Shown here one piece after another: positions 33,636 through 45,401 of a stretch of DNA of 64,000 nt. Origin of the DNA: Ottelia alismoides (Eukaryota > Streptophyta > Magnoliopsida > Alismatales > Hydrocharitaceae); contig JAZKJV010003370.1 of the NCBI GenBank assembly GCA_037367405.1, forward strand, positions 124,001 to 188,000. The letters are read 5' to 3'. The translations under genes were made by a program, and so were the position numbers. The notes below the pieces were generated by a model. It ran no database searches. It worked only from the letters and a program-made list of their open reading frames with translations, and was not told the DNA's origin. Position 1 is the first letter of the stretch. Every line of letters starts with the position of its first letter.

Positions 33636-36572
33636 TGATGAATCTCGTATTCATCATGCTAAAAAGTCCTTATTAAAATCCCTGCTTAAACAAACCAATA
33701 AAAATCACCTCTAAAACTCTATTTTTATCATGTATTATATTGTCTATATTTAACCTTAATTATTGTGTGTTTAATTGTCCTTATTTTTCTGTAATTATTT
33801 TATCACTCAAAAACCCCTAAAAATTAGGTAGATAAGTTGTCTATAATTCACTGACCTTTAAAACCACAAAAATACAAAAACAACTCAAAACCACAAAATC
33901 GGTGTTTTTATCCCCTTAAAAATGCCCCCAAAAATAGCTTTTGTACAGATGACCTCTTTTGGCTTTTTGCCCAACATGAAAGTTGTAGATCTCGTCGAGA
34001 CGAGCAACTTTCATGTTTTGACTTTTTCCAAATTCGGCCTCTAACTATTTCTTTTCTATTTTTCTTTGATTTTACTTTTGAATTGCTCTGATTGGGCCAC
34101 GTGGCGCCCTCTGGGCCGCCCACGTGGCCCGCTCTCCTTCCCGCCACCTGGCGCCCCTCCTGGGCCGTTGGATCTGCTCTGCCCAGCCTCCATCCTCGCC
34201 GTTCACTCCGCTCCAATCCTCAGTCGTTGGATCCGACCTTCAGATCAGATCTCAACCGCTTCCTTGCGCCGCGTCTTCAGCCGTTAGATCGATCTCCCAT
34301 CCAATGACCAACCACCGGCCACGTCTCCCCTCACCACAACCCTTCGATTCCCTCTCCATCCAACGCTCCCCCGCAATCCACGTCACCCAAACTTTCCCGA
34401 CCATCCGATCTTCTCCAACTCTCCATCAAAACCGCTCCTTCGCGCTCAACCCTCAGCCATCCGATCAGATCTATTGATCTGATCGCAAACCTCCATCAGC
34501 GTCGTTGCCCTGACCGTTGGATCGCAAGATCCAACGGTTCAAACACCTTCGTCAACCTCCGTAACCTCCCTTGCCTCCAGCCGTTTCATCTCGCAGACCC
34601 CCGCCCCCTTCCTTTTTTGGGCCGACGCTCCAGCCACTCCTCCACCACCTAACGGCCGCTCCACGTAGCCCATTCATCCGCCTCCCTCGCGCCACCACCA
34701 TCAATTACCATCTTCACTCCCACGCCATCAAAGCCCCGCCGCCAAGCCAACCATCCACCATTTGGGGGCTTCGGCCCGAGCCCCTGGCTCTCCGGTGACA
34801 GCGGAGGAGCCCTTGCAAGGGGGCGTCGACGGCCGAAGCCCCGGTGAGATCCATGGCTATTCCGCCATGTGCGCTCCACCTCCTTGGTGGTAGCTAAGCT
34901 CCTTGGAAGGGTCGTCCAGGTCGAGCCATGACCCGAGCACCCCCGGTGCTCATCCCAGACCACCTCCTCCGCCAGGGTTCCCCTCCCCGATGAGGTCTTC
35001 TTCCTCCTTCTCTTTCTTTCATTTTCCCCGATTTATTGCGCCCTCCTCAGCCACCGGCTCCCTCTTCAGACCAATCCATCATCTTCGCCACGCCACCAGC
35101 AACCTCGCCGACCCTCTTCCCCGTCTCCAAAACCTCCCCCGCTCCGATTCCCCTCTCCTCCAGCTCCGCCGTAGGAGATGATCTCCGGCCACCATTCCCG
35201 ACGCCTCCACGGCCGGCCACTCACCTCACCTCTCACCCGCACGCATTCGCACGAGCCTCGGCTATCACTAACACTTGCAGGTATCTTGATTGGCCGGATC
35301 TCGCGCCGGGGCTACTTCAAGCCTCGATCCTCCGGCGGAGCTCCATCGACAGCCCACGCCAACCACCTCTGGAGCATCGCTGCACCTCCAGCTCCTTCGC
35401 GAGAACCTCAACATTCTTATCCGATCTTCGGAGGGACTCGCGGAGCCTGGCGGAGCACTAGGGGGCACACCGGAGCCCCGCCTTCTCCGGTGTCCCGCGG
35501 CGGAGGATGAAGAACAGTTACCGTCCGATCATCTGGATCGGACGGTTCTGTCACTGACACGTGGCGGTCCAGACCTCCAAACGAAGCTACAGGCTTGGGT
35601 CATCCGAGCCTCCTGACAGACCTCCAGACAGCTGCCACGTGGCCCGAGCCAAAGGTGTCATCCCGAGCCTGAGTCCTCACGTGCCCCGCACGTGAGGGCT
35701 TGGGTAAATTACATGAAAGACCCTGGGAGAGCTGGAATTTGCAGATTGGTCCCCAGGCACGTGCCTCACGTGCGTGCCTGGGTATTTTACAGGGACGCCC
35801 TCGAGCTTTTGAAGAATTGCAAATACACCCCTGCGCGTAAATGGACAAATTACAATTGGGCCCAGGCGGTTTTTGGTATTTACATTTAGGTCCTTCCAGG
35901 GACCTAAATGTAATATTTATCCTTTACTTTCCTCGCATTTTTATTACATTTATGCCCTTGCACTATTTTTAGCATAACTTGAGCATCGTAGGTCCAAATT
36001 GCATGATTTTAGTGTCGTTTTGATCCTTGTTTTGTCCTCTACAATCTAGCATACTTATTTGTCTCATTTGACACTGTTTTAAATTAAGTGAATTTTTATG
36101 TCAAAAATGGGACCATGCTCTATCTGTCTTGCTGGGTTTGATGACCGATTTTTAATGATGTGTTCAATTAGACTCTAATTTCATTCTACATTGCAATGCT
36201 CACATTTTAGGGTATAATTGTAGCATTTTATTCTTCATGCATATTCCTTAGCATTATTTGCCCATGCATCACTTTAACTTGCATAAAAATATCTAAAAAA
36301 AATTACATGCATCATGGCATTGCCTTGTAAATATCATCGTGCATCATAAATTGCATATGGACCTAAAATTGAGATTACTTGACGTTGAACTTCAAGAATC
36401 AATATTCAAAAGCTATAATTAAGCAGCTGTATCCCTGTGTTCGACCTTGGTACACTTGCCAAGTATAAATACTCCACAGCATTCAAAGTCTGTGGTTTTT
36501 GCTGAACAAAATTCGCCTCCTATGCTACAGCGTAATTCATCAATATTATCGAGGCGAATTTCGCGCTCATCA
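33636..36572 (+). repeat. Element E 3' LTR, full length
   Basis: This 2937-bp LTR starts TGATGAATCTCG and ends CGCTCATCA. It contains the conserved hairpin (33973-34017), GATC palindromes (34462-34485, 34513-34538, 35520-35546), a G-box palindrome (35675-35697) and a donor-like TTGCAGGTA (35275-35283). TATAAATA occurs only near the end (about 36464). Open frames inside are LTR leader sequence, identical to those in the 5' copy where both exist. Confidence 0.95.
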
Positions 36573-36577
36573 GGTCT
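36573..36577. repeat. Target site duplication of element E, right copy (GGTCT)
   Basis: This matches 30372-30376. F's RT resumes here. Confidence 0.95.
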
Positions 36578-37832
36578 ATCAGGACTATTCTTTCATTAGC
36601 AGTAAATAAATCTTGGCCTATCTTTTAGATAGATGTGAAAAATGCTTTTCTCTATGGCGACCTTGAGGAGGAGGTATACATGATGCAGCCTCCGGTTATG
36701 AAGTCGAGGGGGAGTATGTATGTCGACTTCACAAAGCAATATATGGTCTCAAACAAAGCCCAAGGGCATGGTTTGACAGGCTTACCACAGAAATAAGCAC
36801 TCTTGGATTTCAGAGAACAACATCTGATTACTCAGTATTATCAGAAAATGAGCAACTGGTACTGTTATACTTGCCATCTATGTTGATGATATTGTTGTCA
36901 CAGGGGATTACTACAATGGGATATCAGAAACGAAGGCCTTCCTTCAAAAGGTATTTGTTACTAAGGACCTTGGTCCTCTACGCTACTTCTTGGGCATAGA
37001 AGTACTTCACACTATAGGAGGGATTCACCTCTCATAGAGGAAATACTATTTGCACATTCTTACTGAAGCAGGAGTCCTCGGATGCAAGCCCTCTGGCATC
37101 CCTATAGATCCAAAGAAGCACTTTACCTTGTATGATTCTACCTTTGACGACGTCACTCGATACAGAAGCCTTGTTGGTAAACTCCTCTACCTTACTGTCA
37201 CTAGACCAGATATATCCTATGCAGTTAGCAGAGCTAGCCAACACATGGAACGGTCGTGTTACAGCCACTGGCAGGATGTCCTACAAATTCTACGATACTT
37301 GAAGAAATCTCCAGGGCGTGGTCTCTTTTATGGGACAAATGGGCACACGGATGTTATTGCATATGCCTATGCTGACTATGCAAGTTCTCCAGAAGATCGA
37401 CGCTCTACTACAAGCTATGCTATGATGGTTGGAGGAAATACTATTACATGGAGGAGCAAGAAACAGACTGTAGTGTCCAGATCCAGTGCAGAGGCAGAGT
37501 ATAGGGCAATGGCTCAAGCCACCTGTGAGATCACATGGTTATTGGATTTTCTTCAAGAACTTGGTATTAATGTCACTACTCCTATTCCTCTATATTGTGA
37601 CAACAAATCTGCTACCTACATTGCCATGAATCCACTGTTCCATGAACGAACCAAGCACATAGAGATTTACTTCCTCTTCGTACGGGATGCTATCAAGACT
37701 GGAAGAATTACTACTCCACATATCAGCACTGATCTTCAGCTTGCAGATATCTTCACAAAAGCTTTACCCAAGAAACGCATGTCGTGGATTGTTTCCAAGT
37801 TGGGCATGACTGATAAATATGCTCCAACTTGA
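36578..37832 (+). pseudogene. pol: Element F Pol, second part (RT, RNase H)
   Basis: RT resumes with MDVKNAFLYGDLEEEVYM and, after a frameshift near 36715, the AIYGLKQSPRAW block. The catalytic YVDD is intact at 36879-36890. A stop near 37036 (IHLS-stop-RKY) precedes a 260-codon open tract from 37050 with SWRSKKQ-like and SRSSAEAEYRAMA RNase H motifs and the C-terminal KTKHIEI-like and ADIFTKALP blocks. It ends at 37832 just before the PPT. The pieces join logically with 28571-30371 when E is removed. Confidence 0.92.
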
Positions 37833-37839
37833 GGGGGAG
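37831..37839 (+). other. Polypurine tract of element F
   Basis: GAGGGGGAG directly precedes the 3' LTR. Confidence 0.9.
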
Positions 37840-38005
37840 TGTTATGAATATATTTAGCGGCTATAAGCCATTACTCATTGTAACTTGTGTAAGGGTATTT
37901 CTGTATTTTCTCCATCATGTACTCTATAGGGTTTCTAGGGTTTTGTCCTATATAAAGACCCCTAGACCCATTAGAATAAAACAAGCTATTGCATTCCCTT
38001 CCACA
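37840..38005 (+). repeat. Element F 3' LTR
   Basis: This 166-bp copy differs from 26678-26843 at six sites. It is followed by CATAT at 38006-38010. Confidence 0.95.
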
Positions 38006-38010
38006 CATAT

Positions 38011-38450
38011 ATTATAAAGCACAATCGTCCACTATTTAGTTCACTAAAAATTCTTTTTCATCAGAAAAATATCAAAGTTCATAGTCATTTATTTTTACAT
38101 ATTTCAACATTCTGGTCAAGTTTGAGGATTTTTGGATATCATTTGATTGAAAATTTTGTATTGTAGACCCCTGGACTTAGCCACATTTGCATTTCATTCA
38201 TTAATTGCATTAAAAAATCTAAAAAAAATCTTCTGAAAAACGTAATCTCTCAATTACCAGAAAGTCATCCTAAGAAGACAATTGCTCCCCTGTGATCGAC
38301 CGCATCTTGCTCAAGCAAAATAAAAATTGACCACTTTGAATTGAATTAATTAACATTAATTAAGTGGTCCTTTTGGCATATTACAATTTACTTGCCTACA
38401 ATGAAATGACACATTAATTAGTTCTTACGAGTAGGGTAATTTCACATTTT
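38011..38450 (+). repeat. Element B 3' LTR, second part (U5 end)
   Basis: The stretch near 38268-38350 (CCTAAGAAGACAATTG, TGATCGACC, TTGCTCAAGCAAAA) aligns with the U5 end of the A and C LTRs. The exact end is unclear; about 100 bp should follow that block. Confidence 0.6.
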
Positions 38451-39000
38451 TCAACCATGACACTCCCATTCTGAGGGAATGATGAAACCATATGGATTTG
38501 AGTGATTCCTCTTTTTAGGCTAAATGAATGAGAACTAATTAGATTAACAAACAAGTCTTTAGGGATGCCCATCGGGGACAGTTACTCAGAAACCGTCCCT
38601 TTAAAAATGATAAGGGACGGTTGCAAAGCGTCCATCCCACTTGATGACTGGAGGAGATGTTTACAATCAACCATCCCTTTTCAACAGTATGTGAGGCAAT
38701 GGTTTAGTAATTAAACATCTCCACCGAGTGCTAGGGACAGTTGTGTTATCATTCCCGTCAAGTCGTACATGGGAGGTTAAGATCGTCACCTCCCGCTCTT
38801 TGTGAACGTCTCTTTAAGTTCAAACGAAGGGGACAGTTGCGACCGTCCCATTACGTCGCATCCATTTTCGTAGGCATGAATTTTTGTTGTTTCGGATCTC
38901 ATAAAGGACAGACTTAAGTAAACTGTCCCCGATCGTTATCATAGGAGACGATCAAATAACCGTCCCCGATGGATTTATACTATCGAAGCGCCGCCTCCCA
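38451..39000. repeat. GGGACGGTT-type inverted-repeat array, possibly a CACTA subterminal region
   Basis: From 38570 to 38970 short motifs recur in both orientations: GGGGACAGTT, AACCGTCCC, GGGACGGTT, CCATCCC, GGGACAGTT, GGGGACAGTTGCGACCGTCC, AACTGTCCCC, AACCGTCCCC. Dense, partly degenerate repeats of this type are typical of the ends of plant CACTA DNA transposons. No CACTA terminal inverted repeat or transposase was found, so the assignment is tentative. Confidence 0.45.
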
Positions 39001-39615
39001 CTGCATTCTCTAATTTTTCCTCTCCCAATCCCTACATTGCCTCTATTGTCGTGATCTCATCCTCCATCTCCCTCTCTCGTCACACTCCATCTTATTCTCC
39101 GGTATCTTTATATTTCCTTTGAGAAGAATCCAGTAACTTGGGATATATTAGAGCATTTTTTTTCAAAATCTTAATCTTAGATACCAGAATGATGACTTGA
39201 TTGTATGTTGTTATACATATTAATGGTGATTTTCTTCTTCGTAGATGGTTGTGTTAGATGCAAATTTGTTTAACTTGTGTTATATTCATGAATAAAAATG
39301 TGCAAGAATTGTGATGGCTATATCGTTGTTTTAGATGCAAGAATGATTAGTCTACCATTATACGGTATTAGATTCACCAAATGATTCGTATATGGTGTAT
39401 GCTTCACTATATGGTTTTTGATTCATATATGATGTTTGATTCACTATTTGGTTAATTTGATTTATTATTTGTAGCACTCTAATTCAAAGATAATTCCACG
39501 TTTTTTGGTGTATGTGTGCGTTTGTGTGACAGTGTGTGGATATGTGTGCATTGGTCCCTTAACTAGTCTTATGCTACATTACAGTTCTCTATTGCCCATC
39601 CTTTGGAGGAGAGTC
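39001..39615. other. AT-rich tract with possible 5' leader, no confident gene
   Basis: A pyrimidine-rich stretch (39000-39100) resembles an untranslated leader. A GGTATCT donor-like site (about 39102) and CTTCGTAG acceptor-like site (about 39237-39244), then ATTACAG (about 39572-39578), could frame introns. Nothing is proven. Confidence 0.35.
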
Positions 39616-39880
39616 ATGAGTCAATTTCAAGGACGGATCTTTCCCTTAGAGGTCCGAATGAGAATCGATCACTGGACTCCAACAAATGATGATGTTGCGG
39701 ACCTGATTTTTGCAAATTTGGGTGAGAGAACACGCCGATGTGAAGATCAATTTATGAGGATCCTAAGTCCTTTCTTGGTGATAGATGAGAGCTATCTTCA
39801 AGGATCTTTTGATCTGTTTGAGTACATAAATGTTCTTGCCTCTGTGAGGAATTCATTCAAGAGCTTAGTAAAGAGGAGGT
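39616..39880 (+). pseudogene. Unidentified protein fragment cut by element C
   Basis: From the Met at 39616 (MSQFQGRIFPLEVRM) 88 codons stay open to the LTR of C. The composition looks like a real globular protein (WTPTNDDVADLIFANLGER, DESYLQGSFDLFEYINVL). The frame extends upstream to 39505, but that part is low-complexity VCVCV from a GT repeat, so it is probably not coding. An acceptor-like ATTACAG lies 38 bases upstream. I do not recognise the family; it may be an exon of a transposon-borne or host gene. The rest should continue beyond element C, outside the window. Confidence 0.35.
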
Positions 39881-42800
39881 TGATCAGGCCTCGTACTACC
39901 CTTGTTAATTTAATCAAATTAATAGTCAAATTAATGTCATATCGTTCGTTGCAGCTAGGTAATGTAGACTAATCAAAAACCACTTTCAATTAAAGTTTAA
40001 TTAATTTCGAGCGGCAAATTTTTTTTACTTGGGCAAGCTCAAGGTCGAACTCAGGGAGGCAACTGTCTCCTTAGGTAGATTTTAAGCAAATTTAAGAGAT
40101 CGGATTTTAGAAGATTCTTTTTTGTATTTTTCAACAATTTTTCATGCAATTTAAAAGAAAACAATGCAATATCGGGCCAGTGTACAAGTTAATTTAGAAA
40201 AAGTGGTCAAATTGATTCCACAAATTATGAAACTTAGCCATATAGTGAAATGCAGTGAAATTAAGTTACCCTGATTTTTTTGGATTTTTCTGACACTATA
40301 TGAATTTACTGTGAAATAAAAAAATGAATACATGGTGATTTTGACTAAATTAATTTTAATAAATACCAGATCACAATATTTTCAGATATAAAAATTATCC
40401 TACATAGATCTAAGCGTGAAGAATCTAAGAAAATTAATAAACCTAAATTTCTATGTGAAATGGACCTATTAAAAATGAATTAAGGAAATAACAAAATGAT
40501 TTATTTAGGCCTCAGGATGCATGCAAATGAGTTGATTTTTGGGCACAATGTATAATGTGAATTTATGGGGATTTTTGGAATAACAAAGAATTTACTACAA
40601 ATTAAAAGGCATAAATGGGCAAAATATAGCAAAAGTTAACCAATTAATTCATGATAAATTCCACTGATATCACAAAAATAAGACATGTGTCACATATGAA
40701 AGAGGACAAGTTAAGCTATACAATGCAAGTTTCAAACTTGAAAAATGATGTCAAATGAATGCCTAAAGATGTGTGCAAAGACATGGGCCTAACTGCAAAT
40801 ACAGAAAATAAAATTGCTACAAATTAAACATGCTGACATGGACTAATATGCAATTACCTATAATGAGGGGGCATGTATGCAAAATGACCACAAAAAACGT
40901 GCGCCTCACATGGTGCTCCTAGCAGGGACTAGAATGCAAATATCAAAACTTCCAAGGATCTCAGGATAAAATGACCAGATCGCATGTGAAAGACACGTGA
41001 GGTCCCAGGTTCGGTTGACTCCAGAGGCTCGGGTGGAGGCTCGGGGGCTCTGGAGGCTCGGACTTGGCTCGGTGAAGCTTCAGGGGCTCCGAGCCTAAAG
41101 GTCGGGGCGGAGGCTCGGAGGTGACTACATGGCGCATGTTGGACCGCTAGATCGAGTGACGATCTAACGGTGGAAGATAGCTGGAGATGTGGCGCGTCTA
41201 GATCCGTCAGATCATGTGAAGATCTAACAGCGGAGGATGGCTTCTGAGATGAAGGCATGGATGATAAACGATCGTTGGATAAAGATGAATCCAACGACAT
41301 CTGAAGCTCGGGGCGAGTGGCGATGTGGCGTGCTCTGGTGCGTAGGATCCTCCTGATCTGACGGTTGTGCATTGAGGGCAATGTGGCTTCCTCAGAACCG
41401 TCCGATCAAGGGGATCGGACGGCTACTGTGCTTCCTTCTCAAAGGGTCCGCCCCCTTCTGCGGCGGAGGTGGCTGCGCTCCGGCGAAGAAGCTCTAGCTC
41501 CAGCTCCTCCTCTGGTCGTCGATGAAGGTTGCCAGAGGCTTTTGAGCAGCTGGGAAGGATCGTGGAAGTGTGGCAGAGCTCTCGAGGGTCTAAGCTGCGG
41601 ATGAGGTGGTCTGGAGAGCGGCAGCGACGAAGCTCGAAGGAGCTCCGATGATGCGTCCGGCCAATCGAAGATGGAGTACCTGCAGTGGGTTAGTTGAATA
41701 GCCGAGGTGTGTGACATGATCGTGGAGTGAACGTGAGTGCGGTGTGAGGCCTGAGGGGCGATGAAGGCGTCCGGTGATGGTGCTCTTACAAGGTGGCGGA
41801 GCTCGCGTCTGCGTGAGGTGAAGTGCGTGGTCTGAGAAGATGGAAGGGTACGCGAGGGTGCTAGCTCCGAGGCGAAGCTCGGAGGATTGTCAGATGAGCG
41901 TGAAGTTGCTAGAGGATGGTGAATAAATTCCGAGAAAAAGCAAGAAAAAGAAGAAGAAGATCGTGAGGGAAATGGAGGCGTCTAACTGGGAAGTGGAGCT
42001 CGGATTCGTGCTCCTGGTCATCGCTCGAAGGCCGGTAGAATGTCTTGAGCTCATGCAGCTCACGGAGGAGGCTGCGGCACGAAGGGGATGGCAGTGGATA
42101 TCGCCGGAGATGGAACTCGATCATCTCTCAACGTCACCTCAAATTGTTGTCACCAAATTGAAGGTCGGAGCGAGGGGTTTCTCTCTGGAAGGGCGGATAG
42201 GGCACGGTCGATGGTGGGGGCATATTTATAGATGGAAGGTGATGACGTAGGTGGAGAAGTGATGGAGTTGGTGGATGTCATCAAGCGAGGTGAGGGGAGT
42301 TCATGGTGCTCAAGGGGGTCGGCGAGGATGAGGGAAGAGTGGGGTACAACATGGTGGTGACAGGAGGCGGAGAGGGTGGTCGGAGTGGCTCCCAAAATAG
42401 GAAGGGGGCGGCACGCGCGCAAGGTGGGCGACATGGGGCGCGGGCCAATCGGGAGGTAGGAGACAATGTCTTGACCGTTGGATCGAGCGATCCAATGGTC
42501 AGGAGAAGGGCGCGATGGGACGGCTACGATCAGATCAGAGGGCCGAGATCGAAGGGTTGTGATGGAGCCACGTGGAGGGCGTAGGTAAAGGCGCTAATGT
42601 GCGGCTGAGATGATGCCCTAGGATTTGATCGAACGGTAGAGATTAAGGCCAGGATGGATGGTGGAGATTAAGAGGAAAAGGCGGGCATCGAAGGGTGCGG
42701 ATGCAGCCATGTGGCGTAAGGAGGGAGTGGCACTGGCGAACGGTCTGGATTGGATCCCGGGCTTGATCGAATGGCTGAGACGTGCTACGAAGATGGAAGG

Positions 42801-43576
42801 CCCAGATCAAGAGAGCGAGCAGGCGATCGGACGGCGGAGATGGAAGGTGCGTGGCATGCAAAGGAGTGGGCCGCGTAGCGCAATCAGAGGGTGCCACGTG
42901 GCTAGCTCTGAATGGTTGAGAAAGAAAATGAAATTAGAGAGAGAAGGAGGCCAAATTTGAAAAAACTCAAAACATGAAAGTTGTAGATTTCAATAAGTCA
43001 ACAAGTTTCATGTTGACCAAAAATGGAGATGAGGTCAAATAATATACAAAAATAAAAGGGTACAAATATACATACATATAGTACACAAAGAGGCCCAAAA
43101 ACCCAAGTTTTGCATACGAGCTCTGATCTGAATGAAATTGGTCTCATTTTAAAGATCTCTGAATGTGGGTTAATATGAAAGTGAGTAGACCTAATTCGGA
43201 GGTTGTATGAGAGATATGTGGGCATTCTAAGATCAGAGGTCTCCAACTGGTTTTGGGATTTTTTATTGGATAATTCACAAGCTAAGATTTTTTGGCCTTT
43301 TTCCTTATATTATTAACTAATAATATACATAGTATAAGGAAGGTTTTATTGACTTTTGGAGGTGGTATAAAATAAAGATAATAATGTGAAGAATTTACGA
43401 GTGAATTTTACAGATGAATTGGCTTCTTATTTAATGCAATTATGAATGCTAAAATGCATGAATTATGGATGCATGTATGAATGTTATCTATGCAAGATAA
43501 GGTAAAATATGCTGCTAAATACTCGGTAACAAGGCTCTATTTTCAACTTTAAGAGTGATAAATTACAGATTCATCA
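39881..43576 (-). repeat. Element C 3' LTR
   Basis: This 3696-bp LTR is homologous to A's. The sense start is TGATGAATCTGTAATTTATC at 43576. It contains the conserved hairpin (42971-43014), TATA box (42223-42230), palindromes (42473-42500, 41398-41422, 41273-41296) and a donor-like TGCAGGTA (complement at 41677-41684). TATA to donor is about 540 bases, as in A. Confidence 0.9.
42223..42230 (-). promoter_or_regulatory. TATA box of the C LTR
   Basis: The sense strand reads TATAAATA, about 1.35 kb into the LTR, equivalent to A's 3441-3450. Confidence 0.55.
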
Positions 43577-43594
43577 ACCCCCTATACTTAAACC
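43577..43594 (-). other. Polypurine tract of element C
   Basis: The sense strand reads GGTTTAAGTATAGGGGGT directly before the LTR, identical to A. Confidence 0.85.
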
Positions 43595-43904
43595 TTGCTC
43601 GTCCCTGAGCAACTAAATGGAATGCAAGAGCGAAATGATTTTGGGTTCCATACCAAGGTCATTAATAAAAGTTGAAAATGGAGCTTGACTCGACCTTTGG
43701 ATTAATTGTGTGGAGGAACCTCATTGGGACCTGAACTTAAGACCTAACAGACTTCAAATTCCACAAGTCTCCTATTTAAGACTCCTCAATAGTCAGGTCA
43801 GAACAAATCCTCATACGCAAATTTCTGATGACTATGATTCTTACTTGTAACGTGTAAGTGAAATGTAACTCTCCACATCAAAAATGGCTCAGAAACAACC
43901 TCCT

Positions 43905-44102
43905 CTAACAAGGTAACTCAAATAACCCGGTCCAGTAACTCTTTCCTCGAAGAGTGGGGTATTCCCTTCTAAGTTCAAGTGCGACCAGCTCAAGAGGAAG
44001 GGGTAGAGAGAATAATTGACGGTAGCCAGTGTAGCTACCTATCCCGGGATGCCTGACCAGTGTAGCCAAGTCATCCAGCTGCATTTCTTTGCTAATATGC
44101 AT
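43905..44102 (-). CDS. ORF X homologue, element C
   Basis: A 65-codon frame (MHISKEMQLDDLATLVRHPG ... LELVALELRREYP) matches A's 5244-5002 over most of its length, then diverges by a frameshift near 43920. Function unknown; it may be part of a conserved noncoding block. Confidence 0.3.
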   Translation of the reverse strand: MHISKEMQLDDLATLVRHPGIGSYTGYRQLFSLPLPLELVALELRREYPTLRGKSYWTGLFELPC

Positions 44103-44942
44103 ACTCCGACATGTATTTTATTTTCACTTGGACCTGTCTGATTTTTTTGGAGTTTTTGCAAATTTTTTTCGAACTATATAGAAGGGGCAGCATGTACATC
44201 CGGAGTTTTTCCTCTTAAGCCAGTAGACTATCCCTCTTTTGAAGCATTATTGCAACCCACAGCATCCCGTCCTTAGATGTCAACATCACCAGTCTAGGTT
44301 GAGATGCACTACCCTCCCTAGAGGAGGACGGATGTTTTCACCCGTGTGCTACTCCAAGCTAAAGGATTCTAATGAAGAGCTACGTGCATTGTGCTTGTCC
44401 AAGTAAGGTCATTATCTAAAAGAATTATGCGTGTGCACGAGATATTCTACTTAGACTAATCAAGATGACATGTGAACATAGACTTGCGGACTCAAAGAAT
44501 TAGGTCACTTGACCTGAGAAATCTTAACTCCAGTTCCTATAAGGTTCCTCTGAAATTAGGTGGATTAAGGTCAAATCAAGTCCATCCTCAATATCTACTC
44601 ATAACTTGGTTCAGAACCCACTAGCTTTTCACCTTGCATATGCAAGATATGCAGATGAGATGTAGATGACATGCTATGAATGACATGCAAGACTCTTTTC
44701 TTTTAAGATGCAGATATGATGTGAAAGAGTAAAATAAGAAGCCCTTTGATTTTTCCATTTTTATATCGCAAACTCTGGTATACCTCCTATGTTACAAGAG
44801 TATTATACAGATTATACAAGTGTATTTTACAAAAAAATTCTCCAATTTTTACCCAGCCCGTAATTATTGCGTAATATATACAAAAATATGTGAAAGTACG
44901 AGCTATGGGTAAAGTATATATGTAATATATACACCCCCCCTA

Positions 44943-45270
44943 TACTTAGCGTGTGCTATGTCCTTAAAGCACGGAAAGCAAGGAAAAAGACATAGCTCGT
45001 GCTAAGCGTAAGAGAGCCAAAGAAGTAAAAATGTGTAGAAGTTGTCCTGCCCCCCTATACTTAGGCTCTGGCAGCCTAAGTGTAGAAGAAGATCAAAAAT
45101 GGGGTGGACAAGGTCAAGAGGAGAAGTGGATGAATATATACAAGGTGGGCATCGGTCACCCTATACTTAGGCTCAGGCCAGCCTAAGTATAGGACGGGAG
45201 TGGTATGAGGACCGATGTGATCTGAAGGACTCACCCCCCTATACTTAGGATCTGGTCATCCTAAGTATAG
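44943..45270 (-). repeat. PPT-like hairpin array, element C
   Basis: Hairpins are at 45239-45270 (CTATACTTAGGAT/ATCCTAAGTATAG), 45161-45192 (CTATACTTAGGC/GCCTAAGTATAG), 45055-45085 and about 44945-45006, the last with the ACATAGC block. Three of the four have a G-run of five or more on the sense 3' side; 45161 has a shorter one. Confidence 0.85.
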
Positions 45271-45401
45271 TCGTAGATAGAGATACATGAATGTTGGGGT
45301 GAACGATTAGAGTCGAGGGATGGAGGTAGAATGTACAGGAATGATGGATATATACAAGGATCACGGTCTGAATCTTTCAAGATGTTGCTGATGGCGAGAG
45401 C

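Larger units (their letters stand above)
30377..36572 (+). mobile_element. Element E: young non-autonomous (LARD-like) LTR retrotransposon inside F
   Basis: E has LTRs at 30377-31192 (deleted, 816 bp) and 33636-36572 (2937 bp), a perfect tRNA-Asp PBS, a 2.44-kb internal region with no gag or pol, three PPT-like hairpins, a PPT and a GGTCT duplication. Its LTR start (TGATGAATCTCG), long hairpin, GATC palindromes, G-boxes and PPT tie it to the Athila-type families A-D. The LTRs differ at one site that I could find in 813 comparable bases, so insertion is very recent. It must have used proteins from another element. Confidence 0.93.
26678..38005 (+). mobile_element. Element F: Ty1/Copia retrotransposon inserted in B's LTR, interrupted by E
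   Basis: F has 166-bp LTRs at 26678-26843 and 37840-38005, a PBS for initiator tRNA-Met, a C-rich leader, gag, pol in Copia order (PR-IN-RT-RNase H), a PPT (GAGGGGGAG) and a CATAT duplication. With E removed it is about 5.1 kb, normal for plant Copia. The LTRs differ at 6 of 166 sites (counted by eye, 3.6%), so it is much older than E. Gag and pol carry several stops. The Copia lineage was not determined. Confidence 0.95.
1..38450 (+). mobile_element. Element B: old Athila-like Ty3/Gypsy LTR retrotransposon, in three pieces
   Basis: B is a decayed plus-strand element split by two later insertions. Its pieces are gag and the start of the protease region (1-1146), pol (17972-21776), a 3' noncoding tract (21777-23560) and a 3' LTR (23561-26677 and about 38011-38450). 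Element A separates the first two pieces and element F interrupts the LTR. The reading frame resumes across A at the homologous point of A's own pol, which shows the two pieces were once contiguous. The 5' LTR and primer site lie left of the window. With element F removed the 3' LTR is about 3.55 kb, close to the LTRs of A and C. The right edge near 38450 is inferred by aligning with the U5 end of A's LTR and may be off by tens of bases. Confidence 0.85.
43595..45401 (-). other. Element C noncoding tail
   Basis: This region is closely similar to A's 4757-6598. It holds ORF X (44102-43905) and the hairpin array (44943-45270). There is no env-like frame. Confidence 0.8.

Noticed and set aside
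38021..38050. CACTA terminal repeat starting CACTAAAAATTC
   Set aside because: It lies within the part assigned to B's LTR, and no inverted partner or flanking 3-bp duplication could be found.
39505..39615. N-terminal part of the 155-codon frame ending at 39972
   Set aside because: It is encoded by a GT-rich repeat (VCVCV). The 3' end past 39880 is LTR sequence of element C.
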